DNA of 10,676 nucleotides, from contig WPIO01000691.1 in assembly GCA_009760855.2 (NCBI GenBank), positions 1 through 10,676 on the forward strand, read 5' to 3'. Shown piece after piece: positions 1 to 9,720 of the stretch (position 1 is its first letter; every line of letters begins with the position of its first letter). The DNA comes from Cristatella mucedo (lineage: Eukaryota; Bryozoa; Phylactolaemata; Cristatellidae). The translations under genes and the position numbers were made by a program. The notes beneath the pieces are model-generated. The model worked only from the letters and a program-made list of their open reading frames with translations, ran no database searches and was not told the DNA's origin.

Positions 1-5
1 AATTA

Positions 6-1039
6 TCAATCCACTATGTTTTTTGTGTAATCTCCTTTATTAATACTTTCTAATTCTTTTTCATACTGAGCAATAAATACTCTCTCAGCAACTTTTCTAT
101 TCATTCTTTCAACTAATGTAATACTCTGTCGGTGACCTAGTAAAATATACATAGCAATTTAAGTTAACACCACTTGTACAAGTATTTATAGCTCTTACAT
201 CACCGGATACAGGAGTTGCATCAGTGTTAGGTTTTAGAAATTCTCAATAAGAAGATCCTACAACAATTACATTCAGAGTCATTATTGGTGGAGCCATTTT
301 ACATATCCGTGAATAAGGGGTTGATAGATTTTGTATTGAGTTTAAAGGTTTGGGTCCATTGAGATTGATATTACTTCCGTTATTTTGTTAAGTGTTTTAT
401 CTACGTAATTCTTTGTAGCAACGTCAGAAGTGTTAATAGGCTCTGCTACGTTTGTTATCTAATATCCTCTCATATCAATATTTTTTGTCGAAAGAAAAGC
501 TTTAAGTAATACATCTCGTTTCATTCCACCATATGTAATACAATAGTCATCGTTTAACACTACCGGCTTAGTATTACCAGGATTCCAATGAGTAGATGGT
601 ATAGCTTTACCATCCATATTTAAATCTCCTACCTGTCATATAAACATAATTATTTACTTAACTAAAATTTACTTCATCTGAGGGATTTACACCTGCTCCA
701 ATGTTCGCAATACGTTTTCCACTAAGACTAAGTGGTATTCCTGAATTAACAACAAGTTGGCATCGGCGTACGCTTTTGTTACAGCGTCAAAGTCATTAAC
801 AGGATCACCTCAATTTAAAGTTCTATTTCCATTTGCTTCAAGATCTGAAAGAATGAAACCATTATTCTTTGATAAATAATCTTCATTGTGACACTTTCTG
901 TTCATCTATATAATTATTTTTTATTATTTTAGATCTATCTAACACTTCTTTAACCACTGGAATAATTTTTAGAAATCTAAACGGAACCTTTTTTATAGCA
1001 ACTTTTATTTTTACTTTTTTATATAATATTTAATGTCAT
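6..1039 (-). pseudogene. Broken fibre-like gene with repeated fibre modules (viral relic)
   Basis: This is a minus-strand relic read in several frames. It starts near an ATG at 1039-1037, followed by a lysine-rich stretch (1020-886) reached only through a frame change at an A-rich run. Three diverged copies of a module typical of virus and phage fibre proteins follow: 809-756 (GDPVND, then DAVTKAYADAN), about 720-646 (GKRIANIG, then NPSDEVNFS) and 476-391 (DMRGY, ITNVAEPI, then VATKNYVDK). The fixed pattern is an I/L-x-N-x-x-x-P core followed by D-x-V-x-x-x-Y-x-D/N. In-frame stops are TGA 812-810, TAA 660-658, TAG 461-459 and TGA 246-244; frame changes lie near 757, 640, 348 and 125. The last open piece (119-6) is short and charged. 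In fibres such modules build trimeric stalks. It lies downstream of the nuclease on the same strand. The module match is clear; the identity as a virion fibre is inferred. Confidence 0.62.
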
Positions 1040-1080
1040 AACCAAAAGTTGCTTATTGTTAAAACGACCATATTAAGAAA

Positions 1081-1506
1081 TCATATCAAATTCAAAGTAC
1101 TTCTTATCTTTAAGTAAAAACATAAAAGAGGTTCTCTAATTGGCATATCAAATTCATAAGTTGTTCTAACTGTTCCTGCAGCAACATAATCTTTAGGTAT
1201 ATCATAGCAATTCAAACCAGGAACGAATATTTCAAATTCTGAATAGAAACATCTGCTAAGTTTCAAATCATGAAAACCAAGAAGACACTGTGCAAGATAT
1301 TGTCTTGGTATACAATCTTCAACGATATTACGACTCCATAAACATTTTATTTCCATTAGTGAATCTCTATCTGGAGAATAACGATATACCCCGTCACTAA
1401 TAAAACACTCATTTGAATGCTCAATACTTCTATTCAACTTCATTTCTAGAAATTTAGCTGCTATTGGCTCGAATACTTTTCCGAACAACATCTGAGGAAA
1501 TCTCAT
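1081..1506 (-). CDS. YqaJ-like viral recombinase / lambda-exonuclease-type nuclease (short)
   Basis: This is an open frame of 141 residues with the layout of the PD-(D/E)xK exonuclease fold used by YqaJ and lambda exonuclease proteins: a helix with Glu13 (GKVFEP), Asp38 in ISDG, the E-x-K pair at Glu52 and Lys54 (LMEIKC) and Gln73 (IPRQYLAQ). In known members these residues bind the metal and cut DNA during end resection for recombination or genome processing. The family is usually longer at the N-terminus, so this copy is short or truncated. Its ATG overlaps the stop of the preceding frame as ATGA (1506-1503), a compact arrangement typical of viral genomes. It is the only gene of the viral block that is still open, but its neighbours are broken, so it may simply be a fragment that has not yet acquired a stop. 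The fold call is good; activity is unproven. Confidence 0.7.
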   Translation of the reverse strand: MRFPQMLFGKVFEPIAAKFLEMKLNRSIEHSNECFISDGVYRYSPDRDSLMEIKCLWSRNIVEDCIPRQYLAQCLLGFHDLKLSRCFYSEFEIFVPGLNCYDIPKDYVAAGTVRTTYEFDMPIREPLLCFYLKIRSTLNLI

Positions 1507-1727
1507 GGGTTGAGAGTTGGAAATATATTTTTTAGTTTTCTATTTGAAATTAATTCTATGTCACAATCAATTTGAGAGCTAAATACCATATCATTACCTA
1601 ACACAGAATACACTTCCAATCCACCTATATTAAAACTCATAGCTTTCTTCAATTCATCAGACCCTTGAATAAAACTTGTTTTTGCATTAAATTTAGTTAT
1701 TATAATTTTTATTAAAAATCTTTCCCT
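1503..1727 (-). pseudogene. Unrecognised small frame between capsid-like and nuclease genes
   Basis: This is an open stretch of about 74 codons bounded upstream by a TGA at 1730-1728, with no ATG at its start. It begins in the A/T homopolymer-rich stretch where the capsid-like frame is lost. The residues look protein-like (for example SFIQGSDELKKAM, then SFNIGGLEVYSVLG). It ends in a TGA that overlaps the nuclease ATG. It could be the end of the capsid-like gene after a frameshift, the missing N-terminal part of the nuclease, or a separate small gene. I do not recognise a family. Confidence 0.35.
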
Positions 1728-1730
1728 TCA

Positions 1731-2716
1731 TAAACCATAGTCCCTTTGCTGCAGGGGAAATTAGCACCATTTCCATTAGAAGTTAGTTCAGCAGTATTTT
1801 CACAAATAGTCAAATGGTGGATCAATATTGAACGAGGATTATCATCTGGTCATTTACTATTAAACTCAACACTCACATCGAGTCTTGTCTTTACTCTAAG
1901 AGGTTCATCATTGTATTGGAGATCAATTACATCAGTTGGATAAAGCGTCAACCACTCAGGATAACCAACACCAACTAGTTCAGTATTTTCATTAAGACCA
2001 AGATATTGTTTCCTAAAAGTTGTGAAGTCCATGTAAGATGGTGCACATTTTCCTTTTTTAAACTCATTTGATCTTGCAACTGCAGAATGTTGTTTTGATC
2101 CATTAGCAAGTACAGTAACACTACTAATATCACGATGGTTGTAAGTACAAGGGTTGCGTTATAACTATCGTACTTCTTTAAGTTTTGAGCTGCGACGATC
2201 AACCACCTAATTGTATCAATGTTATTTTGAACTGATAGAGTTTTAGTGAACTTAGTTGCTTGATTAAAAGATGTTATAGTAACGTTTTCATAACGACGAA
2301 CTCTGTAATTTAGTCTTATTTTCATTGATGTTTTACTTGAAACTTCATCAAGTGATCTTTGAATACTTTTTTTTGGTGTTACACGTGGAACAACAAGACG
2401 GATTTTTTTCATTGTGATTTTTAAAGCATTCCAAGTACCATCTACTGCATTACCAGCAGCTCCTCTGGTACTCATGATGTTTGCAGCACCAGACGCAGCA
2501 TCAAAACAATCAGCACAAAAACCTGAAATTCGAGATAGAGGAAGTGCAATACTAAAATTTCCAGCTACATCAACAAGGTTTTTGTATAATACCTCTTCTA
2601 ACTACAAATTCAATATTTGAGGTAGTAGATGTAAATGCATTAGGACTAGTATAAGAATCAGTTAGAACCATATCATCAATAGAACTAGCTACATCCTTAC
2701 TCCAATAAGTTGCAGC
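1731..2716 (-). pseudogene. Double-jelly-roll capsid-like protein, frameshifted relic (endogenous viral element)
   Basis: This minus-strand relic matches, in segment order, the double jelly roll-like domain family found as viral or mobile cargo in many invertebrate genomes. Markers in order are ALPLSRISGFC (2547-2515), RLVVPRVTP (2400-2374), a beta-rich stretch ending IRWLIVAAQN (2211-2182), YNHRDISSV (from 2143), and the late strand YPTDVIDLQY (1942-1913) followed by VSVEFNSK. Double jelly rolls form the capsid shell of Polintons, adintoviruses and many larger DNA viruses. Breaks seen: a frame change in the T5 run at 2579-2583, another between 2160 and 2143, an in-frame TGA at 1852-1850, and loss of frame in a homopolymer-rich stretch near 1710-1735. 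No intact start is visible; the upstream end runs into the gag relic. The assignment rests on my reading of conserved pattern and order, not a search. Closest viral lineage is uncertain. Confidence 0.72.
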
Positions 2717-2737
2717 CCTTCAGTCCTATTACAATCA

Positions 2738-3412
2738 CTTGGATAACTTAATAGCCCCATTAACGTTGAAACGCTTCCAACACCTTGCACGAGAGAAAGG
2801 CTTTCAATTTCTTCTGCCCGAAGATGAACTCTCTTACTCATGCTGCTGTCTGCTAGGGGAACTGCTACGAGAACGGTTGAGTTGTCGCCAGTCTCTGTGC
2901 CTATCCTGGTTGGAGATGCCGAGTTCTTCTCGAAGGGCTAGCACCTCAGCTTTCAGAGACTGTCACTCTGACAATGAGCAGTGCTGCTCTTGCTCGGATA
3001 TAGCCAAACGGGCTGAGGCTGAACTAGCGGCTAATAGATGCAGCTTCTGCAGTAACGTTGTGGTAGCTGGTGGTGTAACGGCTGCTACGTAACGTGCCGA
3101 GGCTTCCATCATGCGGTAGGCCATTTCCGCTGGCGATCTAAGGCTGAGCGTGGCGTCCAAACCCTACAGGACCAAGCTGACATCGGCCGCTAGGACCTGC
3201 AGGAACAGTCAGCACAAAAGGGCTTCACCGAACCGGTCATGTTCATCGCCTAGCAGCTGCCGTAAATGCTGGAGGAACTAAGTCGGCGTGCGATCGCCGA
3301 GCGGCTCACCTGCGAGAAGCCTGCGCCGACGCAGCTGCTCAGAAGCTGAACAACGTTTGGAAATGATTGGCAAAATGTGCGATACTTCTTAATTAAGTAT
3401 CAAACCACTTTT
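2738..3412 (-). pseudogene. Ty3/gypsy-type gag relic
   Basis: One minus-strand frame can be followed from 3412 to the stop at 2737-2735 and reads as a retrotransposon Gag. The capsid part has CSASEQ, then LLAGEPLGDRTPT and FLQHLRQLLGDE, then LFLQ, then SPAEMAYRMMEASARYV; after it come KAEVLALREELG, an Arg/Ser-rich stretch (RSRSSSPSRQQ) and a Cys-Trp motif (CWKRF at 2782-2768) like the C-terminal end of this Gag type. Gag packages the element's RNA in a virus-like particle. The frame carries seven stops (3391-3389 TAA, 3280-3278 TAG, 3211-3209 TGA, 3166-3164 TAG, 2965-2963 TGA, 2836-2834 TAA, 2806-2804 TGA) but no frameshift within the tracked part. No protease or reverse transcriptase follows; viral-like sequence begins within about 25 bases of the gag end. 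No long terminal repeat was identified upstream. Confidence 0.85.
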
Positions 3413-6069
3413 CCCGTCACAGAATAAAGCTTGCTCGAGTCTTGAGCATTGATTCTCCTACGGCTACCTGCCTACGGACCTGCCCCTATTTTCTAGCTTG
3501 TCGTTAATTAGTTTAGCTGTCGAAGAGTAAAAACTCCGACCTAATATAGATGCAAATAATGCATTAGGCGCTTGCTATCGCTAACATTTAGAGGCTGAGA
3601 GCCGGAGGACAATTCTTGGCTGACCGTAGTTGGGCCTATGATTACAATGACCACGTGCTCACGCCTTACTGCCACAACTTACGAATGTACATTGTAGCGA
3701 TCTAATATTTAGTAATTCATTTTTATATTTTATAATCACTTTATAATCGAGGACAAAAAGTTGAAATCTATGTAATTTAATAATGTGCCATCAAGGTCTG
3801 GCATTTCTTTTTGGTTTCCTGACATAACTAGGACTAAAGCTCAGTGCTCGCTGGGGTACAATTACTTACTAGCAGGTTATAATGCACTTACACGGCAGAC
3901 TTACCTCGTGACCCACGCCAACTTTCCTCCAAAGCATATACGACCGATTTGGTGGCCAATTTAGTCTCGCCCACAGCACGTGCTCTAATCCGGGAGCTTA
4001 GAATGAAACTAAGTCTCAACGGGAAGACGTTAGGCGACCTGAAGCTGAGTTAGCTGCTGCAGTCATCATTGTAGAATAGAAATGAAAGGAAGGTGAGCAT
4101 ATAAAAAAGCTTTTTCGGCAAAGTGCTCATTGCAAAGTAAAGTGCTCTGTTGGGAGTGGGCTGGGGAATAAACCCAAAGTTATCAGTTTTTTGGTGGATT
4201 ACACAAACAGACGCGCGACGTCTTCTCTATAGAAAAGGGTTTCGCCTTGGCTACAACGAATAAGCACCCTGCATTCAAGGACTTGCTGTGAATGCCTCAA
4301 CGTAACGCAAGCCCATGAACGTCAACTATTTATATTTTACCAGCGGTATGTATGTGATCAGTCCTACTGTTTGGAGCTTCATTCAAAAGACTGCTTTAGC
4401 AGCTAGTTATCACGTGTGATCTCAATCCGAGATAACGAGCTGTCTTCCATGATGGCTTAAATAACATTTAACTAGCTGTTTAGTTTTTCCTCCTCTTGAT
4501 TATTGTAATTCCATTTATGCCGGGCTACCAAAACAGCAACCAGGCCACAGCAAACGGCTATAAATATGGCTGCAATGCTAGTTTTCAAATCTCAGCGGTT
4601 TGACCAAGTTGTCTTCTTTGCTACAAAAAAAGCCCAGTTAAGAGCTGCTACTTCCATGCTACTCACTATTTAAACCTCTCTCCTGGCATAACTTTGCTTC
4701 CCACTTTCTGTGTGTCGCGTGAGATGAAGTCCGTTGGCTACCGAATGTGTAACGAAAACCACTTAGGCTGTGAGTGCGCCATGCAAAGCTCTCCTGCGTA
4801 AACCCTCATAGTCTGTGTGGTATCATGGATTTACAGACGGAGATAAATTAAATTGGCTGGCTTTATCAATACGGAGCCAAAATTAGAAACGGATTCTCCT
4901 TCGTGCGAGTCTGCCTGCTTGGCTACTGCCCTAACAGGTGATGACGCTTGCTGACGAAGTAGTGGGAACCGAAGAGAAAGAGGTTGAAAATCTGACTCGA
5001 TTTAGATGGAAAGTCGGAGAAAACTGAAAGTAAACGCAGCTTAGCAAATAACGATTAATCAAAAAGCATTTTACTCGAGGTTAGCCAACTGCATGAGGTG
5101 CGATAGCATTCACCGATGACAAAGTGGTATCATTAGGCTGCAGCACGGAAGAGCGACCGCATTTTGAAATTAGAATTGTTTATGTCCCTGACATAAAAAA
5201 TATAGGCAATAGAAAGCAATGGTTAAAGGTTTCTACGATCAGCCTTCGCGTAAAATGCTCCTAGGCTGCAAAGATAGTCTCTCAACTACCTGTCTAGAAC
5301 CCGATTGCTCCCGACTGCAAGGCCTGGAGCTTAGCTGTCTGAACACTCCACAACGTTGGCTTTTATGCAAGCTCTCCATAAATGATCGTGTGACTGATTC
5401 CTGACCGTAAAATGACAGAGCAAACCCTGGGAAACCAAACTAGATGGTTACGATTCACAGGAGAAGAATATTTCTCAATGTAGAAAAACACAACAATTAG
5501 TCAGAGTGAAAGCGCTTTTGCACAGGGAAAACATATTATTCAAGATTTGTTGCCAAATTAGTGCGCGACATGCTGGCTAAGCCCATGTTCAGCTCTTGGT
5601 GGTTTTCCAATCTTAGAATCACATTTGTTTTGTCCATAATTTGTATATTGGTTATATCCTGGTTCAATTAAAAAAAATTTCCTGCCATCAATGTGCCAAT
5701 GTCATCAGGACATAAAGCTAGGAGGCAGAAGGGCTTGAATTAATCAGACTTGGATTTCTGAGAACCATTTAATAAAAAAACAGCGGTTTTCAATTATCAA
5801 AGAGCAGCTGCTAGCTGCAGCTGATTTTTCTTATTGTCTACTGATGTCACGGTCAATAAGTAATTGATGTTATGGTCGGCGCTTTCTTATAAGTCTTTGG
5901 TGATAGGTTCTAAACAAATGAATTTTTACTTTGTAAATGAGCAATTGAAAAAAGTGCTTTGGTGACTTGTATGAGAGACGCGATCTTAATTGTTTGTTGA
6001 AATTCGTACAGACCAAAACGCTTTGAGCAATTGTTGATGCCGGTTTAGTGATTGTAAAGACATACGGCC
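3413..6069. other. No recognisable gene; degenerate intergenic DNA
   Basis: All six frames are cut by stops at short intervals. The longest plus-strand frame (5219-5404, 61 codons) matches nothing I know. Part of the left end could hold the 5' region or terminal repeat of the gag element, but I found no paired copy to prove it. A few short palindromes occur, such as the AGCTGCAGCT core near 5814. I see no tRNA, rRNA or convincing promoter. Confidence 0.5.
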
Positions 6070-6100
6070 ATTTTTGGAGATTTGCAGGTTATTAGCCAAA
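6070..6100 (+). repeat. Shortened copy of a palindromic motif
   Basis: This stretch starts ATTTTTGGAGA and continues TTTGCAGGTTATTAGCCAAA. It resembles the hairpin at 7493-7545 with most of the left arm and loop missing: the same ATTTTTGGA start and the same TTGCAGGTTATTA core. The relation is by eye, about 12-14 identical core bases, so chance cannot be excluded. Confidence 0.4.
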
Positions 6101-6184
6101 CTTCAGGACGAGCTTATTCTAAAGAACTTTAGAAATATCTAATCTAGTAGAAGTTTTGAAATTGTCTTGCCCTCTGCAACAAAT

Positions 6185-7072
6185 TTAATGCATCTTCGAG
6201 CGAAAGTTCGGCACTTCCAAATTATTTGACATATGTTCAATAGCGACTTCTGCAGCGTTGACTCCATATGGGCAAGAGGATAGATTTCCTGTATTATTTA
6301 GCATATATTTTGACTGGGCGACAGATGGATCTTTGATACTGCTCAAGAGCTTTGTGATATCCTTGTTCAATTGCTCTTTAATGCGACACTACATATTTTC
6401 CAAGAGCTTGGAACTAATGTCATTATTCAGGTTAGCAAACTTTCTGACAGGAATTTAGAAACTGTGTCAGCACTCGTCAACATCACAGCTACCTTATTAC
6501 AATTCTTGACAGCAAGTTTCATCGGTTGCATTGCCCTCAGCAGAGTTTCGAGAGCTTCCAAATACAACGTCTTTGTTATATCCAGCGCTTTTGCTAGTGT
6601 CTTTCAGATGACGGATTCTTTCTTTTTTTGCTGCTCCCACATTTTTGGGATTGAGTTACAGCATATCTTCCAATTGTGATGCAGCTAATTCTCGCATCCG
6701 TGCTCACTTTGTACTCTGGATTAAAATACTGTATTTCGAACAGTTAAAGTTTTGATTTATTTTATAAGCCTTCGTGATTTCGTGAGCAGATCGTAATATT
6801 CCAGGTCTTCTGCTAAGGTATCATCGCTGCTCACTTCCCAATCCTCACACAATTCAAACTTTCAATTTCATATTCATCGTCTCAATCCTAGTTTAACTCG
6901 TCCATCTCAGTACTCTTCTTATGCAATGTGTCAAATAATCCAATATGGAAACCGTGGTTTAAGCAGAACTGTCCGATTACATTGATTTGGCTAATGCCTT
7001 TTTCACTGCTCTGCTGTCCTGAGTAGAATCTTCGATATTTCTTTCCGTCATTGTTCCAAAACGCTTAAATGC
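6185..7072 (-). pseudogene. Degenerate protein-coding relic, acidic then coiled-coil-like
   Basis: Successive minus-strand frames give protein-like sequence broken by stops and frame changes. In order: AFKRFGTMTERNIEDSTQ (from 7072), a stretch with NHGFHIGLFDTLHKKST (about 6970-6917), an acidic part (DDEYEIESLN from 6881, then WEVSSDDTLAEDLEYYDL), a lysine-rich start (MWEQQKKKESVI near 6642-6607) followed by heptad-like leucines (TLAKALDITKTLYLEALETL, then LLRAMQPM), and a final part with EQLNKDITKLLSSIKD ending at a TAA at 6187-6185. Stops include TGA 6606-6604, TGA 6429-6427 and a TAG near 6391. The pattern (acidic region, basic region, coiled coil) suggests a nuclear or transposon accessory protein, but I do not recognise the family. 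It lies between the two palindromic motif copies, which may mark an old DNA transposon. Confidence 0.35.
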
Positions 7073-7492
7073 TGTTTCATTCATTCAAAAATATCGAGAT
7101 CAGTGCAAAAATCAAATAATTGAACAAGGCCCATCTTTCCTGTTTTTCTATAGCAGCTGTAGTGAATGTTGAGTCCGAAGAATTGGAGTCCTCTCACGGC
7201 TGTGTTTTTAATAATATTCATGCTAAACGTTACTCCTCTCTATATAAATATTGCAGAATCGCCGATGCAAATAAAAAGGCACACGTCTACCTCTACGCAT
7301 CTTCTTACCCACTCTCAGGTTGGCTCTTAACTTCATAATTCTTATCGCGATCTAGCCAAATGCTGATCGAGCTCTTTCGTCGGCAACCTCAGCAAGATCA
7401 AAGAGTCATCTATCTCGAAGGTAGCAGCATCCCCGACAAAACGCACACGCCTCACTCACAAACACAACAGGACCCTTCACACTTACAATTCA

Positions 7493-7545
7493 ATTTTTGG
7501 AAGAATAACCTGCAACAGATAGTTGCAGGTTATTATTCCAAAAAT
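7493..7545. repeat. Near-perfect 24-bp inverted repeat (hairpin)
   Basis: The left arm is 7493-7516, the loop AGATA is 7517-7521 and the right arm is 7522-7545. The arms pair over 24 bases with a single mismatch. The inner part of each arm reads GTTGCAGGTTATT outward from the loop, and the outer part ends in CCAAAAAT. A shortened relative lies at 6070-6100. It may be two transposon ends head to head, a fold-back element or a single stem-loop structure. It lies inside a 92-codon plus-strand frame (7360-7638), which it makes doubtful as a gene. Confidence 0.9.
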
Positions 7546-9720
7546 GGAAAAAAGTTCTTGCGAACATCGTATGTGAATCCCGATACAGCTAAGACCGGTT
7601 TAAAGCTTAGCTATTTTCTGTATGACCATAGTGTGTAAGAAATTTCGTGCCTATCGGCATCTAAACATACAGTGCCTCGACGACAAGTAATAAACAATTT
7701 TTAGTTATGATCGTGCCTATCCGTTGCAGCTACGAAATAGTTGTTCAAATGCAATCCTACATGTTTCGGCAGTTGCTAAGGTCAATTAATTAAGCACTTA
7801 CTAAGGTAAAATGCCAGGAGCCGAAGTAGGGGGTGGGCAGCGAGCTTGGAATTAGCTCGTTTGGTATTCCCAGCATCCTATCGAACCGCTCAGCACGTTC
7901 TTGTTCAAGCGTCACAATGAATCTTTCTTAGTGGTCGTTGGGTCTGCTATGGCTTTGGCGGCCCAACTAAATGGTCTTCAGTGGAATCCGAACTCAATGT
8001 GCAGTGGAACCCTCTTTTTAAGCGAAACTGTTTCTGAAAAAGTCCTCGATCTGCTTGATTGAATCGAAGCTATGTGCTAAAATCGGTAAACTTTCTGACC
8101 ACTACTGAAGGAGCCCCAACAGGCCTCTCTTTCTTTCACACCCCTAGACTCAGAAAAGCTACAGATGGAGACATTGTTATTGTAGGCTCAAACTATTTTT
8201 TAAAGTCAGTAGCAGACCACTTACATATTGTTTCAAATTTATCTTTTTAACATCATCTGATAAAGAATGACTAACAAGGGCAGTAATCTATCGACAGCCA
8301 GGTACTAAGCACTGCTCTATCCGATCCTATTTACGTTCTGTGAGAGAAATCAATCCTTCCTCTATACGGGTGGTCTCAATGAGCATTTTGATAACTTGAC
8401 TGATACATGCAACACGGAATCTCTTGCATTTACTGACTCATTGTCACTAGCGGCTCAAGTGCATCGCCTTACTCTCAGTAAGGATCACACCCTCAACCTA
8501 AATTTCCTCATACAATTGCACTTCTCCATCGCCAATTATTCCAAAATTCTGCCTATGCATTTAAATGCAGACGTCATTCAGTTTCCAATATGAAGCCTCC
8601 TCCCCATCTAAAATCACCAGTGAATAGCAAAAACTCTCAGCGGCTTTGTCCGTGGGAGAAAATCTGCTTCGCTTTTCGTTCGGTCTGCTGTCCTTCAGTT
8701 GGCGGCTTCTGCCGGAACAGTATCCTGTTTTAGTACAGCGGATTCAGCAGCTGTCGAGAGCAGAACAGCGGTCCAAACACATCTGATGCTTGGTCCCGTT
8801 CTGACCGGTAATCGTAAGTAGATTTCGGATATATGGATCTCGGATACCACGCTGGTTGACGGGCTGGAAGTGTTTATACCTCTGACTAAGTAAGCACACT
8901 CTGAGCCCAGACGGCCTTGGGTTTACCAAAGAAATTAAACTAGCTAGGTCTACTAAGCACGAGCTTAAAAAAGCATATAAAAAGACCAGCACTAACTATC
9001 CATTGACAGGCATAAGAGGTCTACTTTGGATCGTACCAATCGGTCCAAGCAAAGGTCAAGTGTACCTTCTTCAAACAAGTGGGTGGCTCACAGAAGCACA
9101 ATGCAAAAATGCTTATGTCGACGATCGACCATCTTCTGAACGCTCCAACGATAGCTCCTTGCCTAATGATCACTGTGCTGATCTACATCTTTGAAGTAGT
9201 CTAACGGCAGTTGTGTGAAAGGTGCCGCCAAAAATTATCAGATCATATCAGAAGCAGACGAGTCATATGGCAGTTGAAGTGTCGCCGGGCGAGAGCCAGG
9301 AGATATACCGTATTTTACTGGCATAGGTAGTTTTAATGGGCATTCAACATTGTTTAAAAAGTCTTCCTACTTCCAGGTACATACAATTGCTAAAATTTGG
9401 GCATTTTTAGACAAGAATACCGCACTTAATTTGGTCCATGCATTTGTTATGTTGAGTCTAGACTTCTTCGCTGCACTGTCGCCTGATCCATTGGTGTACA
9501 GCCTGGTATAAATATGGAAACGCTTAACTGCCTCAGCAAGGAATAGTCAAGTGCATATCAGTGGATTTTTTTGAGAAGTCGGGCTCACCAGAAATGGCTC
9601 AGACTGATGCCGTTTCGAGCAACTGGTAAATACGTGTATTGTCACAATTGTAATGATGCAAGACTACGAATTATTACCAATAATAATAAATTACATAAGA
9701 ATGCTTGCTTAAATCAATTA
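7546..9720. other. No recognisable gene; short frames only
   Basis: The longest frames are 60-80 codons (plus 8059-8250, 8396-8593, 9003-9194; minus 8744-8992) and none shows a known motif. One minus-strand stretch near 7960-7815 reads EQERAERFDRMLGIPNEL and could be a decayed exon, but is bounded by a stop and lacks clear splice sites. A 14-bp perfect palindrome (TGCATTTAAATGCA) lies near 8555-8568. AT-rich DNA at 9661-9720 follows the stop of the repeat-protein gene and may be its 3' flank, although no canonical AATAAA is visible on that strand. Confidence 0.45.

Noticed and set aside
1746-2620. Plus-strand frames at 1746-1943 and 2414-2620
   Set aside because: Antisense to the capsid-like relic and without recognisable content.
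2739-3092. Plus-strand 117-codon frame with many Cys and Ser
   Set aside because: It lies antisense to the gag relic, whose minus-strand reading shows recognisable capsid motifs.
6-3412. Alternative genetic code (TGA as Trp, or TAA/TAG as Gln)
   Set aside because: Several stops could be explained that way, but all three stop codons occur and the frame changes remain, so decay of relics under the standard code is simpler.
7360-7638. 92-codon plus-strand frame
   Set aside because: The 24-bp palindrome occupies its middle, and the sequence matches no family; more likely chance.
8744-8992. Possible retroviral-type protease (LLTITGQNGT, then LDRCSAL)
   Set aside because: The Asp-Thr/Ser-Gly triad is absent and flanking residues do not fit; resemblance too weak.
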